A stretch of DNA of 64,000 nt from Holacanthus passer (taxonomy: Eukaryota; Chordata; Actinopteri; Pomacanthidae), in the NCBI GenBank assembly GCA_025331565.1, contig JAFREQ010000012.1:9600501-9664500 (forward strand), given 5' to 3'. This document shows, one piece after another, positions 1 to 10,493 of this stretch. The position numbers and the translations under genes were made by a program. The notes beneath the pieces were generated by a model. The model made no database searches, had not been told where the DNA came from, and saw only the letters and a list, made by a program, of their open reading frames with translations. The stretch's first letter is position 1, and every line of letters starts with the position of its first letter.

Positions 1-329
1 TCTCAGGAACTCTTCGATGAGCTCAGGACAGTCCAGGTTGTCCTCAGGTTCCCACGTGTTTTCCGCACTGTAAATATCAAACAAAAGGAGGAAAGGATAC
101 ACTTTTAAAAAAAAATCATGCATAACCAAAAAGAAAAAAGAAAAAAAAAAGAAGCAAGCAAAATGCTGATCCTGCAACATCTCACTCACTCTGTGAAGCC
201 TTTCCACTTCAGGAAGTACTCCACTCTTCCATTGAAGATTCTACGGCGAATTATTTTTTCCACCACAAACTCCTGGACGACTGTGGTCTCCTCAGTCTTC
301 CTCTGTTTGGCTGTCTGCTTCTTTCTCAT
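1..329 (-). CDS. cbx3: HP1-family chromodomain protein, 5' part (CBX3-like), cut by window edge
   Basis: HP1 proteins bind methylated histone H3 lysine 9 through an N-terminal chromodomain and organise heterochromatin in the nucleus. Two coding exons are visible: 329-190 (46 codons plus two bases) and 67-1 (continuing past the edge), joined by an intron with a good GTGAGT donor and a CAG acceptor. The joined frame gives a short basic and acidic tail, then the chromodomain from about residue 20, with EFVVEKI, VEYFLKWKGFTDAENTWEP and NLDCPELIEEFL. Aromatic-cage positions are present (F21, W42, F45). The VEYFLKWKGFTDA wording is closer to CBX3 than to CBX1 or CBX5. An RRRIF stretch replaces the usual DRRVV. 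The Met lies one base after a splice acceptor (exon starts at 330), so an upstream exon could add residues. The chromoshadow domain is outside the window. Confidence 0.85.
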
Positions 330-784
330 CCTGCCATGAGTGAGAGGCAAATGAACGACAAGCAGCTGGCATTATAGTAAACAGTGTTTGTTTGCATTAT
401 AGTAAACAATGTTTGTTTGTATTATAGTAAACAAAACATAAAGTGTGTATGTTTGGGGTAAAAGCAGCACATAGGTGGTGAGATAAACACTTGGATGTTT
501 GCAGAACAACATGGCAGTGGTGAGCACTCAGCTGTGCCCTTCAGACAATGATCCATACACTTATTATAGCGCTCCACCTGCTGTTTCTCTCGGGTGCACA
601 TTTCTCCTCAGTCCTAAACGCAACACGTTAATGTCCACACGCGTGTACAGTTCACGCACACGGCAGAGCTCAGGGACTAGTGTGCAAACAGCAGCTTGAA
701 AGCATGAGGAGAAATGTGGCTGCGTGATGCACAAGAACAATATGCACGTACTCTGTCGGTGTTTAGTGAATCTGGGCGGACAAG

Positions 785-810
785 GCTGCTGCTGCTGCTG
801 CTGCTGCTGC
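785..810. repeat. (GCT)8 trinucleotide repeat
   Basis: A perfect GCT run, read as GCA/CAG on the minus strand, inside the probable 5' leader or promoter of the cbx3-like gene. Confidence 0.9.
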
Positions 811-822
811 GGTGCTGCTCTG

Positions 823-845
823 CTCGGCTCGGCTCGGCTCGGCTC
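823..845. repeat. (CTCGG)n short tandem repeat
   Basis: Four and a half CTCGG units directly after the GCT run, in the same GC-rich promoter block. Confidence 0.9.
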
Positions 846-1444
846 TGCGTGCAGCTGCTCGCCGGGAAACTACAACGCGCACAAGCCGCCGTCGATGCTC
901 GCGTCGCGCGGCGTGTTTACATGAGCCGAGCAACTTTTCATGAATGAGTTAAAATTAAAGATGGCCGTGGATGCTCGGAGGAAGTGGTTGCCAAGGGAAA
1001 AGGTCATGCCAGGAAAACCGGGAGGAGACGACGGGGACGCGCACACCGCCGGCCAATCAGAGCGCAGTCCGCTCGTCCGCCCCCCCTCCTCCCTCCTCCC
1101 CCCCGTCCAGCGGTCCGGAACAGCCCTGCCACCCATGGGCGTCAGCGGGGTATGGCAAGGGACTGTGCACACTGCGCATGTCTCAGCGGGGTTCAAGACT
1201 GGAACCAGGTTTATGATTCTTTGGTGTTTTCAATGACAAACATGCGGCCTGATATTTATTTGGAAGCTACAAACAAATATAAAAACATTAAAGTACGTCC
1301 GAATATAATAATGAAAAAAAAGTTTTGTCGAAATCTGCATTTAGAAATATTTGTATATTTATTCTAGTTGCCAAATATTATTACATGCAAGGGCCTCACA
1401 ATTTATAGCATATTATATAATATAATATAGATATACAGTATATC

Positions 1445-1830
1445 AAAAATGTATTTTATTTTTTGACTTCCACTGCATTTCAGAAATTAATATTATTATT
1501 AATATATTACTTTTTACTCGACTATATTTATTTTTCCAACATAGCTGTTGGTAGTTGCAGGCACTTAGTTTGTTTAAATTGTTATAGATTAAATTGTCTA
1601 TCTATCTATCTATGCTTATATGTAAGAATACAAGTCTTTAAAATTAGCTCCATTGTTAACAAGAAAATTCAGCTTAATGCATCAATAATATTTTAAAATA
1701 TATACATACAGTATATGATGAAAATAACACTTTGCTGATTTGTGCAATTATGCATAATACTAAAATGTATTTTCCTTTTAATACTTTAAATAATTTACTC
1801 TAAGTACATTTTGTTGCTAACCCTTTTTAC
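1445..1830 (+). repeat. Interspersed repeat of the 'AAGTACATTTTGCTG' teleost family, worn copy
   Basis: The segment carries recognisable blocks in family order: CACTGCATTTCAGA, TACTTTTTACTCGACTA, AAAATTAGCTCCATTG, AATGCATCAATAATA, and near the end CTAAGTACATTTTGTTGCTAA. The same family appears inverted at 5,290-6,040 and split at 52,330-53,335. The family is recognised from memory of teleost genomes, so no database name is given. Confidence 0.5.
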
Positions 1831-2146
1831 TACATATTCTGGATGACCTTTACTTGTGATGGATTATTTTTATATTGTGTTGCTTCTTTTATTCAAGTTA
1901 AAGATCTGAATGCTCCTGTGCGGATGGAGGGTTTTCACGGACGGGATCTGGACTCCACGACCTCCTAAACCACACTGAGGAGACCACAGAAAAACACCCT
2001 CTGCAGGATTTGAGTGACAGCTCCATTTCAGCCAATGGGAAACACCAAAGCTGCTGATTGGCCAAGTAAGCACCACTAACAGGCCTTGGTACATGACCAA
2101 CTTTACTTTTTTTCCCACCAGTTATTCCATACTGTTTTGTAACACT

Positions 2147-2161
2147 CCACTAGGGGACGCT
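2147..2161 (+). promoter_or_regulatory. CTCF-like motif
   Basis: CCACTAGGGGACGCT differs by one base from a CCACTAGGGGGCGCT-type CTCF core. It is oriented rightwards, in intergenic DNA. This is a motif match only. Confidence 0.3.
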
Positions 2162-3444
2162 GTCTGCTTGTATTGGACTGCCAGGTTCAGTGTCCCTGCA
2201 CCCCAGTTAACTAATGAGAATGGATTTATGCTGGAAAGCTCATAGCAGAAGGCAGCAGAACAAAAGGTTTTACCAGGAGGTGGATTCACACTGGAGCTGC
2301 CTCTGATGTGCTGGTGTTTCGGATACCATGTCATCCCCAAGGCAGGCTTATGTAACACTGGGCACATTTGTTCATGAAATGTACTTATGCATTCACAGCA
2401 ACAGCACCATAAGAACGTAACACACATAGATGCCTACAGTAAAAGCAGCACATGGTGATGAATCACAGTCCTGAGAATTAATACCTCGCTTTCATTTTCA
2501 ATGAGAAAACACAGGGGAGGCCCTGGGGACATGATTAAAAGTGGTTTCAGTGAAAAGGCTGGCAGACGCCCGCATGAAAGATGAATGTGGTGTGTATCGT
2601 ATCCAGAATTCAGAATTATTGATCCCAGTCTCAGAGGGGACAGGACGCAGGTCTTATGCAGGTTGCAAATTAATGTACATATATGGTCCATTCAACACTC
2701 ACTGCAGTGGAAACTTAACCTGGAGACTCATCAGGTATCACAGGTTCTCTACTGACAAACCCAAAATGCTAAACTGCTGTTTTCTTCTGTGATGCATTAT
2801 TAACACTGTGTTGAAGATGTTCTCAACAACTACACCAACATCATTTATTTTCTTTGCCCTAAGCAGCTCTTACTTCAAATGGGGACCTCTTTCCACACCA
2901 AGTCATTAGAGAAAGTTCCTGTCCTCGTCTTCTGAACCGTGACGAGCCTCCACCGTTTTTGGTCAAGTAGAATTAACTTGAATTAAAATTTCAGCCTGTG
3001 CCAGAGCTAATAATATTTGGTTAATGCATTTGTACGTTGTCTTTATTAAAGGCTGACAAATGATTGATGTATGCTTCAAAAAAAGTGTGAAGATAAACAA
3101 GCAGTCAGAGAGATTTCTTTCACAACACAGAAACCCAAACATTATTCTTATTAAAAACTTGGAACTGATCTAAGCACAAGTGAATTATTCATTAACCTTT
3201 AATAAAGCCAGTAGTTGCAACCTATAAACTCTGCATAAAGAGTGCCTTATTAAAAAGTGGGACCAGTTTTCACAACAGAACCACATCAGCCGTACATTAC
3301 ATCTTTATCTACAGTGGGTCACGCTATGCTTTCCCCCGTGAGGAGACCCAGAATCCAACGCAAGACATGTGTTGGTTATCTGCCGTACGACCTGCTGTTG
3401 CCCTCTGACCCCTTCCTGTCGGCTCTTTTGGGGTTTTAGTACTA

Positions 3445-3459
3445 GTTGCCATAGTAACC
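3445..3459. promoter_or_regulatory. RFX X-box-like palindrome
   Basis: GTTGCCATAGTAACC matches the two-half-site RFX consensus (GTTGCC, short spacer, GTAAC). No gene start was recognised nearby, so a distal role or chance are both possible. Confidence 0.35.
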
Positions 3460-5289
3460 GAACAGCTAATAGGGTTGAGCTGTCACTGCAGGCGCAGGAA
3501 TGGCAGTAATGCATGCGGCGAGATCCTGTCTGGATTTACTGCTCTGCTACAGTATGGATCACTTTGGGGTTATCTTAACCAAACCCTGGCTGAAGAGTCA
3601 GCAGGTTATTTCAGCTGGGTAAAACAATACAGGACAATAATTTCGCAACTTTTATCTGACCTTTATGGGTCAGATTGAGTGGGACCATATAGACAGGAAA
3701 TGTAATATACTGGCTGAAATTATACAGTTAATTAGACATGTTATGAGTCTTAGCCACTAGGCCACTAGGACATAACATTTCTACATTCAGAAAATATCAC
3801 AGTAAGAAAAATCTTTGTAACCATCTGTTTTCAACTATTGCCGAACCATGAAAACAATTAAATGACAACCTGGACTTGTAGGAGTCAGAGTTCAAGGGAA
3901 TAGGAGAAATATTTGACATGTTTTATAAAACATATTTCATGTTTTGCATGTGTTTGTAGCCTAAATGACTCAACACGAGGCAATAATGAAGTGATTTGAG
4001 GCCTATTTTTGTGTCTAAAAACCAAACTGACTGAACCCAAGATTGACCAGGGCACTAAAAATGAAATACAGATGTTGATGAAATGACATGCTCCAGTGTA
4101 AAGAGTGAAAAGATATATCGCATTGTGCCGTCATCCCTTAAATCTGCTCAACTCCCTCCCAGAAAAACACATTCCTGGGGCCCACTGTGAATGTAGTCCT
4201 CATACAGATGGGCCTTGAGAGCCACCCTGTCAGAGCAGAAATGAGTCCAGATGGCTGGATCCTGCTGTGAGGAGCTGTGGATGGAGTGAGTAGTGGTCTG
4301 TATGGCTCAGACCAAGCCTGACTGGACCCTTTTCACACAGAGGGCCCCTGGTGTTCCCTCAGTACCACCTCGAGACTCTCGGGTTACAGCCAGGGCGGGG
4401 ACATCGGTCCTGTTATTCTTAGTGTTAATCAGGTTGTACAAAAGGCATTGTTCAGCACAACACTAATATCGATGGCTGGTCTGAAGGGAACGTGATTTAC
4501 ATGAGCTCATTACTGACTGATTGATTGATTAATTGACTGTATATTTACAGCATGCTTTCCCGGAGATCATTCCCACGCGTAAACGCCGACACACACACAT
4601 ATAACAGCGCGTTTGGAGTGAGGGCAGCAGTGTGAGAGCTGAGATGGTTTACTGTCACCAGCTCTGCCACCGCTGCAGGAGCCCTCAGCACCTTCATCAG
4701 CTCCACACGCTGCATTCAGATCACATTCAGAGTCATGAATCAATCCAGGTCTGGAGAGACGGGCTCCACTGTTCTTTATGTCCTCTGTATGAATGCAGCA
4801 GTGGTCGAGGGAAAAGTGGCTTTTCATGAGTAACAGAGGACGTGGGACAGCAGACCACCTGGATTTGCTTGCGGAAATCTGTCTCCTGTTTCAGAACACT
4901 TATAGTGCCCCCAGATACTCTCCTCTGTGTTATTCTATACCTTGTTCTGGCATGGAGGGCTGGAGGGGGTAGTTATTGCTATGCTTTGTGTCTATAGAGT
5001 TACTGGGAATGAATACAGCAGGAATGTATCTTCAGAGTATCCGTTTCACTGCAGGTTTCAATTAGAAGATTTGAAAGATGAATTTTCAAATCAAAGATGT
5101 CTGTGCATAGATGAGTGAATTAACATATGTTGAAGGATCTTGAGTTGGGATTGTTTTGACAAACTACTATTTGCAAGGTCAAGAACTGAACAAACTGTCT
5201 GCTGGTTAAGTTCATGGTTTGGTTGACAGCTCTGGAAAAAGAAGAAGAAAGAAAGAAAGAAGAAAGTGGACATTGTTTTTTATTGTTGT

Positions 5290-6040
5290 GGAAGGATCTG
5301 ACAACAATGTGAGAATACTCCACAACAAGTAAAAGTACCACATACAAAACATTTCCTAAGTACAGTACTATCAGCATATTTACTTACTTAAGTACAAAAA
5401 GTAAATTACTGTCAATCCACAAAAATGGCCTACTGTTGTAGTTGATTGAGGCGGAGGTGATGATTACTTTATATTATAGTTGGTGGTTTAAGTTGTCTCC
5501 ATATATAACAATGAATCATATATTTTGTATGTGAAATCTGTATCTACAAAGAAACAACTAATTGTGGTTGCCAAATAAATGTAGTGTAGTAAAAAGTATG
5601 GTACACCTGAAAGGTAATGGGGAACCAGCACTGCTCCCTATAGGCAATACACCACCATGTCTGTATCTGCGCAATATCTGTATATTTATTCCAGATTTCA
5701 TTTACTGGGCAACACTCCATTCAAAAATTCAAGTGCAATATTCATATTGATATTTAATTATTGGGCATCTGTGCATTACTCTTTTTGTGCAATACTCCAC
5801 TCCATCATAGTCAAGCCAAGCATTTCATATTTGTACTTTTTTAGCCTGTTTATTTTCATTCTTGTTCTATCACCTTGCTGCTGTGCACTGCAAATTTCCC
5901 CACTGTGGGACGAATAAAGGTTTATCTTATCTTATCTTATCTTAACAAGTATACAGTAGCATAAAATGAAAATACCCAAGTAAAACACCTTAGTATAATA
6001 TTTAAGTACTTTACTTAGTTACATTCCACCAATAGTTGCT
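5290..6040 (-). repeat. Inverted copy of the 'AAGTACATTTTGCTG' family, interrupted by another element
   Basis: Read on the minus strand, 6,040 down to 5,945 gives the family's usual beginning (TGGAATGTAACTAAGTA, then TTTTCATTTTATGCTAC). About 5,420 down to 5,290 gives its usual end (TACTTTTACTTG, then GATCCTTCCAC). Between them sits the element at about 5,620-5,944, so this is a nested insertion. Confidence 0.5.
5620..5944 (+). mobile_element. Non-LTR retroelement 3' tail ending in (TTATC)n
   Basis: The segment ends with TGCAAATTTCCCCACTGTGG, then GACGAATAAAGG and a (TTATC)n run at 922-944 of this kilobase block (5,922-5,944). This is the typical 3' end of a very common teleost non-LTR element. 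It sits inside the inverted repeat at 5,290-6,040. The left limit is approximate. No reverse transcriptase remains. Confidence 0.55.
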
Positions 6041-7440
6041 GTTTTTTATATGTGCTGAAAGAAGATTAGTCATTTAAACAATCTCAGGACATATTACAGT
6101 AATATCCTAATAACTGTTTTTCATTGTGTCATCATACTCCATCTGAACACACAAATGTCCAAGAACCACAGTGTTTTTATGGAGAATATTTGTAGAGTAA
6201 AATCCTCATTATATGACTGTAGTGCTTTACATTTGACTTTGTAGTGTCTGCATCACAAGCTTGAACAAGAAATCATAACCAAACTTATAAACAACTGGAC
6301 TCTTGGAACAGTTTAGAATTGATGACAGGGGAGTTTTCAGATAGTCATGAAAGGAGAAAGTAGAAAGTAGTTCCCCCTAGTATGAGAAAATAAAGTATGA
6401 GGGTCAGCTGGGAAAAGTTTCAGAGCTTGTCAGACAGCGAAGGTGGTTTTGTTGCAAGCATAAACAGGTGGTGACTTCATCTCGTGTGCCTCTTGGCTGG
6501 GGGTTTCCGCACCACAACACGTAGCCCATCGGATCTTGTAACGCTCTGATTGACAGGTGAATGGCACCAATGACAAGCAACTCCCATTCCTCCAGGGGCC
6601 AATGTGGCACAAAGTGAATGGATAAGATTGGAGGGGAGAAAGATGCCTTTGAACCTAAAAAGACTATTTCCCCCCTTCCTCTGCTTCTCTTTTTCTCCCA
6701 GTCTCTCTGTGTGCCATTCTCCTCACTGTTCTTTCTTTTCACAGTGTGGGTGTTTTGTTCCTCTGAGTTTGGAGCTAGTTGACTCGGGGCAGAGTAAAAC
6801 GTGAGTAAGGTTAAATTAAGTCTTTTCAAGAGGGACATGGAGGAATGTGTCAGTCAGCTCACAGGCCTGATTTTTGTCAGGGAAGTTTCAAATGTAAAAT
6901 GTAAGTAATTAATATTGTTTAGCATAAGTGAAATTTGGATGACTTTCACAATTTAACTTAATGTGAACGTTACCTGTTTCTCTACAAATTCTCTTCATTG
7001 ATCATAATTCAGAAAAGATATTTTAAAAAGCTTTTTCACAATACTTGCAAAGTTTAATCTGGCTCTGATTTTAGGGTAGCATTTTTTGATAAAGCATGAT
7101 TTTAATCTTTTATTTTTGTGATGTAACGTGAGACAAATACTCGTCGACTTTTGATGGATTGCTCTCCACTGGTTTCCTAAAAAAACAATGACTGCCGCTG
7201 TCTACAAGGAGATGTTTTCTTTCTTGTGGCCCGCCTTTGTCTCACATCCTCTTCCATCAGTTTCTCCTGATGTTAAGTGTTCCCTTTCATGGCTGCCCAT
7301 CACCACCCAGTGAACCCAAACAAGGAACGCTGCCTTGCCTTGGTTTTCTGGAAATGAAAAAAAAAGAGGAATGGTTTGTCTCAACTTAATGGCAGGGGTG
7401 AAGTCAAAGCTTCATTTGAATCCTGACAGTTATCATACAA
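6041..7440. other. Gene-free intergenic sequence
   Basis: Nothing recognised. A 144-codon minus-strand open frame (6,404-6,838) has no domain, homologue or splice context that I can see. Confidence 0.55.
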
Positions 7441-7556
7441 AGACATCACTGGTGCTGCCTTGAAAGGAAAAGTTAGATATTAGTACAAAAAAAGATATAG
7501 CATGTAAGAAACTGAATATGAGTATTTCCCCAAAATATCGATCTATTCCTTTAAGT
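7441..7556 (-). repeat. Fragment of the 'TTAAAGGAATAG...GGGAAATA' teleost repeat family
   Basis: On the minus strand it begins CTTAAAGGAATAGATCG, then TTTTGGGGAAATACTCATATTC, the usual start of a very common percomorph repeat also seen at 8,725, 10,330, 46,005 and 54,700. Confidence 0.45.
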
Positions 7557-8724
7557 CAATGGCAGATTTATCGTGATTATGGTTTTTTTTTATGCATATA
7601 AGCTGGTTTTAAAGTTATTTCCAACCTTCACAAACACAGATGTATCTGGATCTGGATACAATTTGACACGTACAACTGTAAGTAATATCTCTTCTATGTA
7701 TTTCTCACATAAATATTCGGGCTATAAACAATGTTCACACTCTTAGTGTGCTTTTCAGCAAGTAGACAGCTGAATAATATCTCAACCTTGAGCAGACCTT
7801 TGCCTTGGTAAATCTCCCTGTCACTGCGCAGCTGACGATTGTCTGCTCTCATCAAATGCAGCTCCGCAAACCGCCGAATCCAGTCTGTTGACCTTTCACT
7901 CTTTCTCTCTCTCACAGCTGTACACTTTGAACTTTAGATCTGCTCAGCATCCAATCAGGATTCAACCCCGTAAACCCCACATTTCCCCCGTCTGGCTGCA
8001 GGAAACAGGCCCATCTGCAATCAAACCCTGTGTCTGGTTTGCACAGGTCTGGGTGCAAGGCTTTTCCCTCAAAAACGGAGCGTTTGCTTTCTGGGTCCTG
8101 GGAATCTGAAGCTTTTCTTCCTCAGCCAAAAGCACTTTGACCATGAACCATTTCAGTTCAGCCAGACCTATAGCAGCTCCATGCCATCTGAAGGCTAAGT
8201 GCTCGCTGTAAAGCCTCCAGCGTGATCACATGGTGGGACTAACCAGCTTGAGTATTGCCTGCCTGCCATCTGGAAAATAACAGCTTTAAGCAGGTCCTGC
8301 CAGTAATTACCCTGCAAACTCTGAACAAAGGCCCTGAAGACACCGTGGTGAAATCTGGATAATTGATGAAGACAGGCCACAGCAACTGATAGTCCATTCC
8401 AAGAAGTAACAGTCTCACTTTGGCTTTAAACATTGAGGTCAGGTTTGAAAATTTATATTTGGTTTTGATGAGGTGTGGCAGGAAATAAAATTAACAGAAG
8501 GCCCATATAACTGCAATAGCCTGTGTCTTTGTTTGTTGTTGAAAACGATACTTGGCCACATGGCTGCTCATAAACTCTCTGACACTTCTGACGACATGCA
8601 TTATGAGTAAGAGTTACATGTGTAGTATTTGTGGTTTCAGGTTTATATGACAGCAAAACATTCACATGGAAAGTAGCCAAGAGATTAAAGAACTAGCTTA
8701 CAGATGAAAGGGAATAGACTTTTG

Positions 8725-8825
8725 ACCATGAGTTAGATAAGATGATTGATTCCAGTCTATATGTACAGTAAAGCTTAATATAAAGACTGGAAACAGGGGG
8801 AAACACCTTGTCCAAAGTCCAAGAC
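8725..8825 (+). repeat. Fragment of the 'TTAAAGG...AAAGACTGGAAACAG' family
   Basis: It contains GAGTTAGATAAGATGATTGA and then ATAAAGACTGGAAACAGGGG, the middle block of the same family. Confidence 0.5.
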
Positions 8826-8964
8826 TGCATGAGGCTTGCGAGTCCATTTGAACCGGCCCATGAGGCGATGCAATTCATTTTTCAATGTGATAATGTGATG
8901 TGAAAATTACATAAAATAGCAGACTAGCATGTCCCTCTGGGTTGTCCCCAACATGCATCAAGGT

Positions 8965-10193
8965 GACTATCAAGAAAAGAAAAGTAGACGCAGAATGTTG
9001 CGCTTTCCAAAGAAAATGGACAGAAAATAATTTTTGTTAACACAGAAGACAAGCCAGTGTGCATAAGCTAGTTCGTGGGGACACACTTGCAGTGACAAAA
9101 AAAGGTCATCCTGAATGTTTGAATCATGTGAAACTGGATGAGTTGCAAGGACCAATGTGCTTGGCTAAAGTTAATGCTCTTTGGCAGATTTTGGGTCCCC
9201 AAACAAGCGGCTTTCACAAGACCACATTCTAACAGAGACAGTGTTATGCTGGCAAGTTTTGTGGTGAGTCTCTTTCAGACCTCGTTCAGAAGGAGAATTT
9301 GTCAAGGAGTGCCATGTTGCTGCTGCAGAGCTGCAAGAACCAGACAAAGTAAAACTGTTCCAAAGAGTCAGTTTGTGTCAAAGAATTCATGGAGATGAAG
9401 CAAAAAACCTGTCTTGGACTTCAGTGATAGCAAGTGGCTGGGTGATTTGGCCTTCATGGTGGACATTACTAAGCACCTCTCAGAGCTGAACCCCAAGCTC
9501 CAAGGTACCACCCAGCTTTTCAGCTCTCTGACTTTCAAATGTGAAATCATTTCAAAACAAAATTAAAGATGTGGCAGTGCAACTGGAAAGGTGCATTTTT
9601 CTACTCTGCCAAAACAAAAGCCTGCTATGACATCTGAATATGCTGTTGAGTGTGCAAAAGTCCTTCAGGCATTTGGTGAGAGGTTTCAAGACATGAAAAG
9701 TAAAAGGAACTGAACATATACTGTACTTCAATTTGCCTGAGGTGGGATCAATAAAAGATATCTTATCTTATATTTGCTATGCATTTATTGTAGAACAAGA
9801 TGATGTGCTTGAGAGCCTCCAACATGAAATCACTGAGCTGCAAACTAACAATAAGCTCAAAGCTGGGTGCAACATCCTGAGCTCTATAAACTGAGAATGA
9901 AGTTTACATCTCTGTTTGGGACAACCTACTACTGTGAGCAGTTCTTTTCTGAAATGACTTTCTTGGTCTTGCAAAGACCCAATTACACTCAAGACTGACT
10001 GACCAAAACCTGGAAAATCAGCTGCGAGTATCATCACTACCATCTGACATCAAACATCTCGCCAAAGAGAAGCAGTTCCAGCCATTGCATTAGAGGTTAG
10101 TGTGATATATGTGTTTAGTAATTTAGCATGACTCTTGAAGGATGTCGTAAAAATTGAAATGGCGCTTGATAGGAAAAAGGTTCCCCACCCCTG
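8965..10193 (+). mobile_element. Fossil hAT-superfamily DNA transposon
   Basis: Frame-broken translation recalls the hAT transposases related to GTF2IRD2/ZBED-type genes. It starts with a KRKVDAECCAFQRKW-like BED-region start (about 8,970). Next comes an LDFSDSKWLGDLAFMVDITK-like core (about 9,418-9,475). It closes with a LQHEITELQ...LTDQNLENQLR-like dimerisation end (about 9,815-10,030). The right terminus GGTTCCCCACCCCTG (10,179-10,193) is the usual hAT end. Many stops and frameshifts make it non-functional. No matching left terminal repeat was found, so the 5' end is probably lost. A short retroelement tail (about 9,720-9,775, GGGATCAATAAAAGA then TCTTATCTTAT) has landed inside it. Confidence 0.75.
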
Positions 10194-10329
10194 GTCTAAA
10201 TTGTTATCCCGTGTTTAACAGTTGTCATGCCTCTTCTTCCAGTCGGCAGGATTTCCGTCCTGCCTTTAAGTGTAACAGAGGAACAGCTATAAAGATGTTT
10301 GCCTTCTAATGTGGCTGGATGAGACGTCA

Positions 10330-10490
10330 TATGAATTAGTTATTTTTGATCTTACCCCAACCTTAACCAGCTGCTGGCTGTGGCTTCATATTTAGCGTAC
10401 GCACATAAAAGTGGTATCGATCCTCCCATCTAACTCTCAGAGAAAGAGATTAATTGTATTTCTCAAAATGTCAGACTATTCCTTTAATCA
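10330..10490 (-). repeat. Fragment of the 'TTAAAGGAATAG' teleost repeat family
   Basis: The minus strand reads TTAAAGGAATAGTCTGACAT, then GAGAGTTAGATGGGAGGATC, CGATACCACTTTTATG, and AATATGAAGCCACAGCCAGC. This is the unmistakable start of the family. Confidence 0.6.
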
Positions 10491-10493
10491 TTC

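Larger units (their letters stand above)
480..1150 (-). promoter_or_regulatory. GC- and CpG-rich promoter region of the cbx3-like gene
   Basis: This stretch is much richer in G+C and CpG than its surroundings. It lies just upstream of the splice acceptor that precedes the cbx3-like start, as expected for a non-coding first exon and promoter. It contains a CCAAT motif (GGCCAATCAGAGCG, about 1050-1063) and a YY1-like AAAGATGGCCG at about 957-967. In human the CBX3 promoter is shared with HNRNPA2B1 facing the other way, but no hnrnpa2b1 exon was recognised to the right. The exact start site and first-exon donor cannot be fixed from sequence alone. Confidence 0.55.
1831..5289. other. Gene-free intergenic sequence
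   Basis: No coding exon, RNA gene or clear mobile element was recognised. The short open frames lack codon structure and splice context. Two regulatory-looking motifs are listed separately: CTCF-like at 2,147 and an RFX X-box at 3,445. Confidence 0.6.

Noticed and set aside
870..1196. 108-codon minus-strand and 98- to 127-codon plus-strand open frames in the GC-rich block
   Set aside because: GC-rich promoter sequence has few stops in every frame. None resembles HNRNPA2B1 or another protein.
6404..6838. 144-codon minus-strand open frame
   Set aside because: No homology recognised, Kozak or splice context unremarkable, and overlapped by similar random frames.
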